This document shows, piece after piece, positions 1 through 7,043 of a stretch of DNA of 19,708 nucleotides. Source of the stretch: an uncultured Collinsella sp. (lineage in GTDB: Bacteria > Actinomycetota > Coriobacteriia > Coriobacteriales > Coriobacteriaceae); the NCBI GenBank assembly GCA_959601045.1, contig CAUGNZ010000034.1, forward strand, positions 1-19,708, written 5' to 3'. The position numbers and the translations under genes are program-made. The notes below the pieces were generated by a model, which saw only the letters and a list, made by a program, of their open reading frames with translations, searched no databases and was not told where the DNA came from. Position 1 is the first letter of the stretch. Each line of letters opens with the position of its first letter.

Positions 1-19
1 CGTAGCGGGTGGTTTAAAG

Positions 20-118
20 CTGGCCGCTGCGCGGCCAGCAGACTAAAGTCTTGAACAAATGCGCAGCCTAAAAGGCCGCGCACCATCTTTGTTCAGATTG
101 ATCATTGCCCGTACGGCA
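20..118. other. Run of hairpins without a gene (possible structured RNA segment)
   Basis: Three hairpins follow each other. The first, at 20-38, has 8-bp perfect arms CTGGCCGC/GCGGCCAG around TGC. The second, at 53-94, nests GAACAAA/TTTGTTC, TGCGC/GCGCA and GCC/GGC. The third, at 106-118, has TGCC/GGCA arms. No open reading frame with a ribosome site is visible here and I do not recognise the RNA family. It could be the 3' part of a structured RNA that begins outside the window, or a cluster of terminator-like stems beyond ilvE. The stems are seen directly; any function is inference. Confidence 0.35.
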
Positions 119-134
119 GCGCCAGGGTGACACA

Positions 135-259
135 GGCCCGAGGGCGACCTTCCTTTCCGGCGCACTCCACAGGACGAAAGAACCCCCGCCGCACGAAGTG
201 CGCAGCGGGGGTTCTTTCATGTCCGAGGACGCGCCGAAAGGGAAGGTCGCCCTCGGGCC
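135..259. repeat. ~125-bp nested palindrome with terminator-like core behind ilvE
   Basis: Arms at 135-163 and 231-259 are inverted copies matching at 27 of 29 positions. They enclose an inner perfect 14-bp stem, GAAAGAACCCCCGC (176-189) with GCGGGGGTTCTTTC (205-218), capped by GCAC/GTGC. The right arm ends 16 bases before the ilvE stop codon. The inner stem can act as an ilvE terminator. The long outer arms are more than a terminator needs and resemble a MITE or REP-type palindromic repeat, which is inference. No transposase or target-site duplication was identified. Confidence 0.6.
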
Positions 260-275
260 GGGCAGCTAAGACAGC

Positions 276-1328
276 TTACGCGACGGTGTAAACCCAGTTG
301 TGCTTATCCTCGACAGCACCGGACTGGATACCAGTCAGGGTCTCGCGGAGCTTCTTCATCACGGGGCCGATCTCGGTGTAGCCAGCCGGGAAGGTCACGG
401 TCTCGTCGGCACCGTAGACCTTGTTGTCGATCTCGCCGACCGGGGAGATAACGGCAGCGGTGCCGCACAGGCCGCACTCAACAAAGGTGCCGGCCTTGAC
501 CTCGGCCCACTCGACGGGACGCTGGTCGACGGTCATGCCCAGGTCCTGAGCAACCTGAACGAGCGAACGGCGGGTGATGGAGGGCAGGATGGAGTCGGTG
601 TGCGACTGCGGAACGACGAGGGTGCCATCCTCCTTCACGAACAGGACGTTAGCGCCACCGGTCTCCTCGACATAGGTGCGGGACTCAGAGTCGAGATACA
701 GGTTCTCGGCATAGCCCTCGCGATGGGCCTCCATCGTGGGCTTCAGGGACATGGCGTAGTTGAGGCCGGCCTTGATGTTGCCGGTGCCGTGCGGTGCGGC
801 GCGGTCGTACTCGGAAACGCGCAGCTTGACGGGCTTGAGGCCACCCTTAAAGTACGGACCGACCGGGGTCACGAGAATGCGGAACGTGTACTCAGGAGCG
901 GGAGCCACGCCGATCACGTCACCAGAGCCGATCATAAACGGACGCACGTACAGGGTTGCACCGGAGCCGAAGGGCGGAACCCAGGCGGCGTTGGCAGAAA
1001 CGACCTGCTTGACGGCCTCGACAAACTTGTCCTTGGGGAACGGGGGCATCTCGAGGCGCTGGGCAGAGTTATACATACGCTCAGCGTTCATGTCGGGACG
1101 GAAGCAGACGATGCTGCCGTCCTCGGCGGTGTAGGCCTTCAGGCCCTCAAAGACCTCCTGGCAGTAATGGAAGATGCCACCGCACTCGGAGACATGCAGG
1201 GTGTGGTCGGTGGTCAGACCACCCTCGTCCCACTCGCCATCCTTCCAATGAGCCTCGTAGCTGTAATCGGTCTTCATGTAGCCAAAGCCGAGGCTACCCC
1301 AATCGATATCCTTCTTCTCGACAGTCAT
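276..1328 (-). CDS. ilvE: Branched-chain amino acid aminotransferase
   Basis: A 350-aa fold-type IV PLP aminotransferase that interconverts Leu/Ile/Val and their 2-keto acids with glutamate/2-oxoglutarate in the cytoplasm. The PLP lysine is K186 in GTGNIKAGLNYA. Other family blocks visible are EVFEGLKAY (58-66), FRPDMNAERM (76-85), LYVRPFMIG (126-134), EETGGANVLFV (221-231) and ECGLCGTAAVISPV (284-297). Length and motifs fit the longer bacterial/eukaryotic-like BCAT group (ilvE_II). The reading frame extends 50 codons further upstream, but the ATG at 1328 has the ribosome site AAGGAGCG at good spacing and begins the conserved protein, so that start is chosen. It stands alone, between a terminator hairpin on the dedA side (1558-1587) and the palindrome at 135-259. 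No leader peptide rich in branched-chain residues is seen. Confidence 0.96.
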   Translation of the reverse strand: MTVEKKDIDWGSLGFGYMKTDYSYEAHWKDGEWDEGGLTTDHTLHVSECGGIFHYCQEVFEGLKAYTAEDGSIVCFRPDMNAERMYNSAQRLEMPPFPKDKFVEAVKQVVSANAAWVPPFGSGATLYVRPFMIGSGDVIGVAPAPEYTFRILVTPVGPYFKGGLKPVKLRVSEYDRAAPHGTGNIKAGLNYAMSLKPTMEAHREGYAENLYLDSESRTYVEETGGANVLFVKEDGTLVVPQSHTDSILPSITRRSLVQVAQDLGMTVDQRPVEWAEVKAGTFVECGLCGTAAVISPVGEIDNKVYGADETVTFPAGYTEIGPVMKKLRETLTGIQSGAVEDKHNWVYTVA

Positions 1329-1481
1329 ATGTCGCTCCTTACATACACAGTTGCATACTCGCGAACCCGCACGCAAGGACCGGGGCCGACCGCGTCGCAA
1401 CGTCACACGCCCGGAGCGTAGAGCCGGACGGAACACGCGGACGACATCGAAGCCGATGACACGTCGATTCGCATGCACGAG

Positions 1482-1510
1482 ATTGTACTCCCCGTACGCG
1501 TCTGATAAAA
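1482..1510 (-). promoter_or_regulatory. Putative ilvE promoter
   Basis: On the minus strand TACAAT (1482-1487) is preceded, 17 bp upstream, by a weak -35 TTTTAT (1505-1510). The 9-mer GAGTACAAT is shared with the glmS promoter region at 15001-15009, which supports the call. The predicted leader is about 145 nt. The -35 overlaps GATAAAACG, a motif with a central CpG (see findings). Confidence 0.4.
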
Positions 1511-1557
1511 CGCTTTTCTTTAACTAAGTAAAGTATTTTCATTTGACCGAAGCAGAA

Positions 1558-1587
1558 AGGCCCGCCACCGTAAAGGGTGACGGGCCT
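1558..1587 (-). terminator. Terminator of the DedA-family gene
   Basis: A 12-bp stem AGGCCCGCCACC / GGTGACGGGCCT with one mismatch is closed by a short A-rich loop. On the minus strand it is followed by TTTCTGCTT. It lies 29 bases past the stop codon of the DedA gene and separates it from ilvE. Confidence 0.65.
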
Positions 1588-1616
1588 CAACGGCACGGTT
1601 TGCGCGCTGGCTCGAG

Positions 1617-2264
1617 CTACGCGTTCTTTTTGCCCAGCTTAGCCTTAACCAGACCGACCACGGTCGGGATGATCGACACGGCGACGATGCCGATAATCAG
1701 CAGCTCAAAGTGCTCCTGCACAAAGGGGATGCCGCCAAAGAAGTAGCCCAGCAGAGTGAAGACCGTCGACCAGGTAATGCCGCCCAACACGTTAAAGATG
1801 ACAAAGTTGCGCCAATGCATGCCGCCCATGCCGGCGATGAAGGGCACAAAGGTGCGGATAAACGGGAAGAAGCGACCCAGGAAGATGGCCAGGTGGCCCC
1901 ATTTGTCCAGGAAGTCCTCGGACTTTTTGATGCGCTCGGGCGTCATGGCCTTCACCTTGCCCGAGGCGATGATCTTTTGGCCAAAGAAATGACCGATCAT
2001 AAAGTTGCACTGATCGCCCAAGATGGCAGCCGTCCATGCGACGGCCAGCAGAGCCACGATGTTAAAGCCGCCGTTGTGGGCAAAGAAGCCCGAGGCGAAC
2101 AGCAGCGAATCGCCGGGAAGGAACGGGAAGAACACCACGCCCGTCTCGATAAAGATGATCAGAAACACGCAGCCATAGGCCATAAGCGGGCCGGCGGCGA
2201 TCCAGCTGGCGATCGCGGTGCGCGGATCCTTAAGCAGCTCGGCGATAAAATTGATGAAACCCAT
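1617..2264 (-). CDS. DedA/VTT-family membrane protein
   Basis: A 215-aa integral membrane protein of the DedA (VTT/SNARE-associated, PF09335) family. Members are implicated in lipid-carrier recycling and membrane homeostasis; the substrate of this one cannot be told. The family core is clear: E40 and D52 around FPFLPGDSLLFASG (46-59), then GRFFPFIRTFVPFIAGMGGM (130-149) with R131 and R137. These sit one position from the functional E39/D51/R130/R136 of E. coli YqjA/YghB. Hydrophobic runs lie at about 25-45, 68-85, 155-178 and 187-207. The frame extends 23 codons upstream, but the ATG at 2264 has GAGAGG eight bases upstream and starts the usual short N-terminus. It is divergent from cysE and probably monocistronic. 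Confidence 0.92.
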   Translation of the reverse strand: MGFINFIAELLKDPRTAIASWIAAGPLMAYGCVFLIIFIETGVVFFPFLPGDSLLFASGFFAHNGGFNIVALLAVAWTAAILGDQCNFMIGHFFGQKIIASGKVKAMTPERIKKSEDFLDKWGHLAIFLGRFFPFIRTFVPFIAGMGGMHWRNFVIFNVLGGITWSTVFTLLGYFFGGIPFVQEHFELLIIGIVAVSIIPTVVGLVKAKLGKKNA

Positions 2265-2310
2265 GAAGTAAAACCTCTCAGTTGTGGGCGCGGACACGTC
2301 CAAGTTGACC

Positions 2311-2316
2311 AGTATA
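2311..2316 (-). promoter_or_regulatory. Putative -10 box for the DedA gene
   Basis: TATACT on the minus strand, about 47 bases before the chosen start codon. No good -35 hexamer is seen at the usual spacing, as with other promoters in this window. Confidence 0.3.
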
Positions 2317-2430
2317 CGGTTGTGACGCGGCAACGCACACGACCTTACAAAAGCGTGACTTCATTACCAGCAAGTTTGCATAATTGACACCTGTCGCGCA
2401 AAGCCGAGCAAGATTGCTCTTCCTAATCCC

Positions 2431-2447
2431 TAGCGAATCGCTATACT
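2431..2447 (+). promoter_or_regulatory. Putative cysE promoter -10 with overlapping palindrome
   Basis: TATACT at 2442-2447 is a good -10 box 42 bases before the cysE GTG start. A perfect 13-nt dyad TAGCGAATCGCTA (2431-2443) runs into it. A repressor bound there would block the promoter, so it is a candidate operator. No regulator is assigned. Confidence 0.4.
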
Positions 2448-2488
2448 TTATTGAATTGCATTGTCGCGGCGCTAAGGGAGGGCGGCCG

Positions 2489-3193
2489 GTGAGCTTTATC
2501 AATACCATTCGCGAGGACATCAAGACCGTCCAGGCACAGGACCCCGCCGCGCAAAACGGCCTAGTCATCTTCCTTTCTTACCCCGGCCTGCACGCCAAGT
2601 GGAACCACGTGCCCGAGCACTGGCTGTGGGAACATGGACATCGCTCGCTCGCCCGCGTGCTCTCGCAAATCACCCGCCATATCACTGGCGTCGAGATTCA
2701 TCCTGCCGCACAGATCGGCAAGCATTTCTTTATCGACCACGCCATGGGCGTTGTCATCGGCGAAACCGCCATTGTGGGCGACAACTGCGTGCTCTATCAG
2801 GGCGTCACACTTGGCGGCACCGGCAACGAGACCGGCAAGCGCCACCCCACCCTGGGCAACAACGTCACCGTGGGCACAGGCGCCAAGGTGCTCGGCAACA
2901 TTCGCATTGGCAACAACGTCAAAATCGGCGGCAACTCGGTTGTCGTCAAAGACGTGCCCGACAACTGCACCGTCGTGGGCGTGCCCGGCCGCATTATCAA
3001 ACGCAACGGCTGCCGCGTGTTCAAGGAGACCTTCGACGCCAAGCAGCATCGCGAGTACATGCCCGACGACGCAGCCGAGCAAAGCGCCCTCAACCGCCAA
3101 GGCATCACCGAGAACGCACGCCGGGTCAAAGAGCTCGAGCAAGAGGTGGCCGAGCTTAAGGCCCTCGTCGCCAAACTCGTGGACGAACGCTAA
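2489..3193 (+). CDS. cysE: Serine O-acetyltransferase
   Basis: A 234-aa cytoplasmic enzyme that acetylates L-serine with acetyl-CoA, giving O-acetylserine, the first step of cysteine synthesis. The left-handed beta-helix hexapeptide region is plain from about residue 70 to 170, with the catalytic D83-H84 pair in FFIDHAMGVVIGETA and H119 in GKRHPTLGNNVTVG, ending in VVGVPGRIIKR. The N-terminal helical domain is short, as in the smaller Gram-positive type. The chosen start is the GTG at 2489, preceded by AGGGAGG; an ATG 105 bases upstream lacks a ribosome site. The last 25 residues form an apparent coiled coil with regular leucines and acidic/basic pairs, which is not part of the catalytic fold. 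The usual partner gene cysK is not in the window. Confidence 0.95.
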   Translation: MSFINTIREDIKTVQAQDPAAQNGLVIFLSYPGLHAKWNHVPEHWLWEHGHRSLARVLSQITRHITGVEIHPAAQIGKHFFIDHAMGVVIGETAIVGDNCVLYQGVTLGGTGNETGKRHPTLGNNVTVGTGAKVLGNIRIGNNVKIGGNSVVVKDVPDNCTVVGVPGRIIKRNGCRVFKETFDAKQHREYMPDDAAEQSALNRQGITENARRVKELEQEVAELKALVAKLVDER

Positions 3194-3229
3194 AAGCGGA
3201 CGGCCGCCGACAACATCGACGCCAACGCA

Positions 3230-3264
3230 AAGGCGCGCCAGGGAATCCATCCCCGGCGCGCCTT
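3230..3264. terminator. Bidirectional terminator between cysE and the ABC operon
   Basis: A perfect 10-bp stem AAGGCGCGCC (3230-3239) / GGCGCGCCTT (3255-3264) extended by GGGA/TCCC inside, 37 bases after cysE. A T-rich stretch follows it on the plus strand. It probably ends cysE transcription. Confidence 0.6.
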
Positions 3265-3271
3265 ATTCCTG

Positions 3272-3302
3272 ATGTGACAAAGGGACTATTCCTTTGTCAC
3301 AT
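3272..3302. repeat. Hairpin repeat, CAAAGG...CCTTTG type (copy A)
   Basis: A perfect 12-bp stem ATGTGACAAAGG (3272-3283) / CCTTTGTCACAT (3291-3302) with loop GACTATT. The inner stem CAAAGG/CCTTTG and the GGGAC run are shared with the hairpins at 12968 and 15087, while the outer stem differs. It overlaps the TAA stop of the ABC gene by one base and may terminate that operon. Confidence 0.6.
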
Positions 3303-5305
3303 TATGCGAACTGGCTCAGATAGAGGTCGGCGTAGGCGCCCTCGACTGCCAGCAGCTCCTTATGCGTGCCCTGCTCGATGATATTGCCGTGATCCATGAC
3401 CAGAATCAGGTCGGCATCCACGATCGTCGACAGGCGATGCGCGATCACAAAACTTGTGCGCCCACGCATAAGTGCGTCCATGGCGCGGCCGATGGCAAGC
3501 TCGGTGCGCGTATCCACGCTCGACGTCGCCTCGTCCAGGATGAGAATCGCCGGGTTGTTGAGCAGCACGCGTGCGATGGTTAGCAGCTGACGCTGGCCCT
3601 GGCTGATGCTTTCGGCATCGTTGGCTACGCGCGTGTCGTAGCCCTGAGGCATGGTGCGCACAAAGAAGTCGACCTGGGCGGCGCGAGCGGCCGCAGCAAT
3701 CTCCTCGCGCGTTGCCTCGGGGCAGCCGTAGGCGATGTTCTCGGCAATCGTGCCGTCGAACAGCCAGGCGTCCTGTAGCACCATGCCAAACTGCTGCCGT
3801 AGCTCGCCGCGGTCCATGAGGCGCGTATCCACACCGTCAAGCGTAATACGGCCGCCGTCGATCTCGTAAAAGCGCATGAGCAGGTTGATGAGCGTCGTCT
3901 TGCCTGCGCCCGTGGTTCCCACCACGGCAATCTTCTGGCCCGGCTCGGCGGTAAACGACACGTCGCGCATGAGCGGCTTGTCGGGCGCATAGCCAAAGCG
4001 CACGTGCTCAAAAGCGACGCGGCCCTCAATGCGACCCGGCAGCTTGGCGGCGACCGCCGGCAGCGGATCGGCTTCCATCTCGGACTCGTCGAGCAGGTCG
4101 AACACGCGCTCCGCACTCGCCAGCGCGCTCTGCAGCGAGTTAAAGGTAAACGACAGCTGCGTCATGGGCTCGGACGCCTCGTAGATAAACTGGAAGAACG
4201 CCTGGAACACGCCGACGGTCATATGCCCGGCAACCAACATGCTGCAGCCCACAAGCGCAATCACGATCTGCGCCAAGCGGCCGATAAAGCGCACCGCGGG
4301 ACCGACGGCGTTAATCATAAAGTCGGCCTTGGTGCTCACGCGCGCCAGCTCCTTCGAAGCCTCGTGCACCTCGACAGAGCTCTGGTGCTCGCGGTTAAAC
4401 GCACGAATCACCAGACGGCCCGAGTAGCCCTCCTCGACCGCGCTCGTAATCTTGGACACCCACTCCTGGCGCTCGCCCGTCACATCGTGCGTGCGGCGCG
4501 ACACGACCTTCGTCACCAGCAGCGAAAGCGCCGTAAAGAACAAAAAGACGAGCGTGAGCGGCACGCTAAACACGAACATCACGCTCACGGCGCCCACCAC
4601 GGTACCGATCGACACCAGCAGCTGCAGCAAGCCGCGCTGCATGCTCTCGGACATCTTGTCCAAGTCGTTGGTCGCACGGCTGACGACCTCGCCGGGACGA
4701 TGCGCGTCAAAGTAGGCAAGCGGCAGACGGTTGAGCTTTTGTGCGATGCGGTTGCGTAGGCGCAGGTTGAGGCGTTCGGCCACGCTCGACATCAAAAAGC
4801 TCTGGAGCGCGTAGAACGAGGCAGCAGCCGTCCAAATCATAAAGTAGATGAAGATGGTCCTGCCGCAGTTCTCCCAGGTAATGCTGAAGGTAGTGTTGTT
4901 GGCAAACGCCAACTTCATGTGCCCCCACAGCTCATCGATCACGCGAGCACTATATGCCGGTGCAGCGGTGTTAAAGATGGCATAGAACACAATGCTCGCG
5001 AACACGATATAGAAGCGCCAATGGTCGCCGGCGGCCTCGCTCCACAGGCGGCGCACCGTCGCCCAGGTGTCGCGGGGCGTCTCGTCCTCGTCCCCGTCGT
5101 CAACGTCGCGCATGCGCTCTGCCTCAGCGCGGGCGCGCTCGTCCTCGGCGCGCTCGTTTTCCTCGTAGAGTGCCTGGCGGCGAGCCTCGCGCTCGGCCGC
5201 AGCCCTGGCGGCTTCGTCCAGGCCGGGCGTGGCGCCCGCCTCCTCGACTGTCTCTGCAACCGCGGCGTCATCGGCAATTCCCTGCTTCTTGAGCTCCTCG
5301 GTCAT
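3302..5305 (-). CDS. ABC exporter half, canonical subunit of a heterodimer
   Basis: A 667-aa fused permease-ATPase. Residues 1-80 are a charged Ala/Glu/Arg-rich cytoplasmic extension; the six-helix membrane domain runs from about 95 to 375; the nucleotide-binding domain follows from about 425. Visible motifs: Walker A GTTGAGKT (463-470), Q-loop Q511, signature ISQGQ (567-571) in place of LSGGQ, Walker B ILILDE (587-592) with the catalytic glutamate, and H-switch H623. The altered signature is what is known for the canonical partner of heterodimeric exporters such as TM287/288 and BmrCD. The ATG at 5305 is one base after the upstream gene's stop, and its ribosome site AGGGAGG lies inside that gene's last codons. 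An in-frame GTG at 5314 overlaps the ribosome site and is less likely. Substrate unknown; the MarR neighbour suggests drug, bile or toxic-compound export. Confidence 0.93.
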   Translation of the reverse strand: MTEELKKQGIADDAAVAETVEEAGATPGLDEAARAAAEREARRQALYEENERAEDERARAEAERMRDVDDGDEDETPRDTWATVRRLWSEAAGDHWRFYIVFASIVFYAIFNTAAPAYSARVIDELWGHMKLAFANNTTFSITWENCGRTIFIYFMIWTAAASFYALQSFLMSSVAERLNLRLRNRIAQKLNRLPLAYFDAHRPGEVVSRATNDLDKMSESMQRGLLQLLVSIGTVVGAVSVMFVFSVPLTLVFLFFTALSLLVTKVVSRRTHDVTGERQEWVSKITSAVEEGYSGRLVIRAFNREHQSSVEVHEASKELARVSTKADFMINAVGPAVRFIGRLAQIVIALVGCSMLVAGHMTVGVFQAFFQFIYEASEPMTQLSFTFNSLQSALASAERVFDLLDESEMEADPLPAVAAKLPGRIEGRVAFEHVRFGYAPDKPLMRDVSFTAEPGQKIAVVGTTGAGKTTLINLLMRFYEIDGGRITLDGVDTRLMDRGELRQQFGMVLQDAWLFDGTIAENIAYGCPEATREEIAAAARAAQVDFFVRTMPQGYDTRVANDAESISQGQRQLLTIARVLLNNPAILILDEATSSVDTRTELAIGRAMDALMRGRTSFVIAHRLSTIVDADLILVMDHGNIIEQGTHKELLAVEGAYADLYLSQFA

Positions 5306-5306
5306 A

Positions 5307-7043
5307 CTACTCACCTCCCTTCATCTGCGATTCCGCGATAGCGCGGTACACCTCGCAGGTTTCCATGAGCTCGTCGTGCGTGCCTAGGCCCACGATCTCG
5401 CCGTCTTTGAGCACCACGATCTGATCGGCATGCAAAATAGTCGAGATGCGCTGGGCGATGATGAGCACCGCGGCATCGCACGTCTCGTCCTGCAGCGCAT
5501 GGCGCAGCGCCGCATCGGTCTTAAAGTCCAGGGCCGAAAAACTGTCGTCGAAGATATACAGATCGGCATGCTTCATGAGTGCGCGGGCAATCGCCAGGCG
5601 CTGGCGCTGACCACCCGAGAAGTTCGTGCCGCCCTGGGCCACCGGCGTATCGAGCCCCTGCGGCTGGTCGAGCACAAAGGTGCTCTGGGCAACCTCCAGC
5701 GCATGGAGCATGTCAGCCTCGGTCGCACCCTCGTTACCAAAGCGCAGGTTGCTCGCCACCGTACCCGAGAACAGCCATGCCTTCTGCGGCACATAGGCGA
5801 TACGCCCGCGGATGTCGTCTTGCGAAAGGTCGCGCAGGTCGACGCCGTTCAGGCGAATGGCGCCCTTCGTGGCATCGTGGAAGCGAAGCAAGAGCTTGGC
5901 CACCGTTGACTTGCCCGAGCCCGTTGAGCCCACGATCGCGGTCGTCTGTCCGCGGCGGCAGGCAAAACTCAGGTTGCACAGGGTGTCCTCGTCGGCATCG
6001 TCAAAACGGAACGACATGTGATCGAACACGGCCACCACGTCGGCCCCGCCTGCGGACTCAGGCGCCCCGTCGCCCAGCGTAGCCTTACCGTCCACGATGC
6101 TCGGCTCGATCTCGAGCACCTGTTGCGCACGGTTGAGGCACGCCGCGGCGCGCGGAAGCGTCAGCACCACCATCTGCGCCATCATCACAAAGAACAGGAT
6201 CAGAATCGCGTACTCCAGCACGGCCGAAATGCTGCCGATTTGCATGGCATGGACGCCCACGCGGTTGCCGCCCACCCACAGCACCGCCACCTCGGCGATG
6301 TTCATCAAAAAGAAGCTGGAGCTGTCGAGACCCACAAACAGGTGGTTGACCTTGATGGCGTTGGCCGCGTAATCGCTAAACACCTCGTCCAGGCGCTGCT
6401 CCTCGTGGCGCTCCTTGTTAAATGCGCGGATGACGCGCACGCCCACGATGTTCTCGCGCAGCACCACGTTCATGCGGTCGATAAAGCTCTGCAGGCGCAT
6501 AAAGATCGGCGCGGCGTTGGCAACGGTAAAGACCGCCGCCACCAGCACGATCGCAACGACCACGCCCAGCAGCGTGCCCATGGCAGGATCGATAAACCAG
6601 GCAAAGATGATGCCCGCCACGGCCAAGAACGGTACCGGCAGCACCAGCTGAATCGTCTGCAGGATCGCTTGCTGGATCACGTTGATGTCGTTGAGCGAGC
6701 GCGTGATCATCGAACCCGTGCCAAAGCGCTCAAAGTCGCTGGCGGACAGCTCGAGCGACTTATCGTAGACGGCGTTGCGGATGTCGCAGGCCACATTGGC
6801 CGCCAGACGGGCCGAAAGATAGCAGCCCAGCACCGCGCCGCCGCTGGCCATGCCGGTCGCGATGAGCATGTACAGACCGTTGCGCAAGATGTAATCGACG
6901 TCGCCCGTCGTGATGCCCGTGTTGACCATGTTCGCCAACATCGTGGGCACGAGCAGCGTACCGACGTTGTCGATTAGCAGCACCAGCAGCGTCACCGCGA
7001 TCAGACCGCGGTACGGCCTCATAAACCTCATTAAGAGTCGCAT
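5307..7043 (-). CDS. ABC exporter half, degenerate-site subunit of a heterodimer
   Basis: A 578-aa permease-ATPase, six membrane helices over about residues 12-300, then the ATPase. Motifs: Walker A GSTGSGKS (372-379), Q-loop Q420, intact signature FSGGQ (475-479), Walker B YIFDD (496-500) with Asp instead of the catalytic Glu, and Q531 in place of the H-switch His. This is the classic non-catalytic half of heterodimeric exporters; its Walker site pairs with the altered ISQGQ signature of the downstream subunit to form the dead site. The ATG at 7043 follows GAGGGGGAGAC and overlaps the end of the MarR gene by 13 bases, so translation is probably coupled. The last codons (KGGE) double as the ribosome site for the next gene. 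Confidence 0.94.
   Translation of the reverse strand: MRLLMRFMRPYRGLIAVTLLVLLIDNVGTLLVPTMLANMVNTGITTGDVDYILRNGLYMLIATGMASGGAVLGCYLSARLAANVACDIRNAVYDKSLELSASDFERFGTGSMITRSLNDINVIQQAILQTIQLVLPVPFLAVAGIIFAWFIDPAMGTLLGVVVAIVLVAAVFTVANAAPIFMRLQSFIDRMNVVLRENIVGVRVIRAFNKERHEEQRLDEVFSDYAANAIKVNHLFVGLDSSSFFLMNIAEVAVLWVGGNRVGVHAMQIGSISAVLEYAILILFFVMMAQMVVLTLPRAAACLNRAQQVLEIEPSIVDGKATLGDGAPESAGGADVVAVFDHMSFRFDDADEDTLCNLSFACRRGQTTAIVGSTGSGKSTVAKLLLRFHDATKGAIRLNGVDLRDLSQDDIRGRIAYVPQKAWLFSGTVASNLRFGNEGATEADMLHALEVAQSTFVLDQPQGLDTPVAQGGTNFSGGQRQRLAIARALMKHADLYIFDDSFSALDFKTDAALRHALQDETCDAAVLIIAQRISTILHADQIVVLKDGEIVGLGTHDELMETCEVYRAIAESQMKGGE

Noticed and set aside
121..220. Possible T-box riboswitch on the plus strand (AGGGTGACAC followed by a strong hairpin)
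   Set aside because: The sequence departs from the conserved T-box core, no specifier stem is recognisable, and no plus-strand gene follows.
300..1421. 373-codon open frame opposite ilvE
   Set aside because: Shadow of ilvE in high-GC DNA; composition is not protein-like and the true gene has full motifs and a ribosome site.
6018..6977. 319-codon open frame opposite the ABC subunit gene
   Set aside because: His/Arg/Gln-rich low-complexity translation typical of an antisense shadow of a membrane protein.
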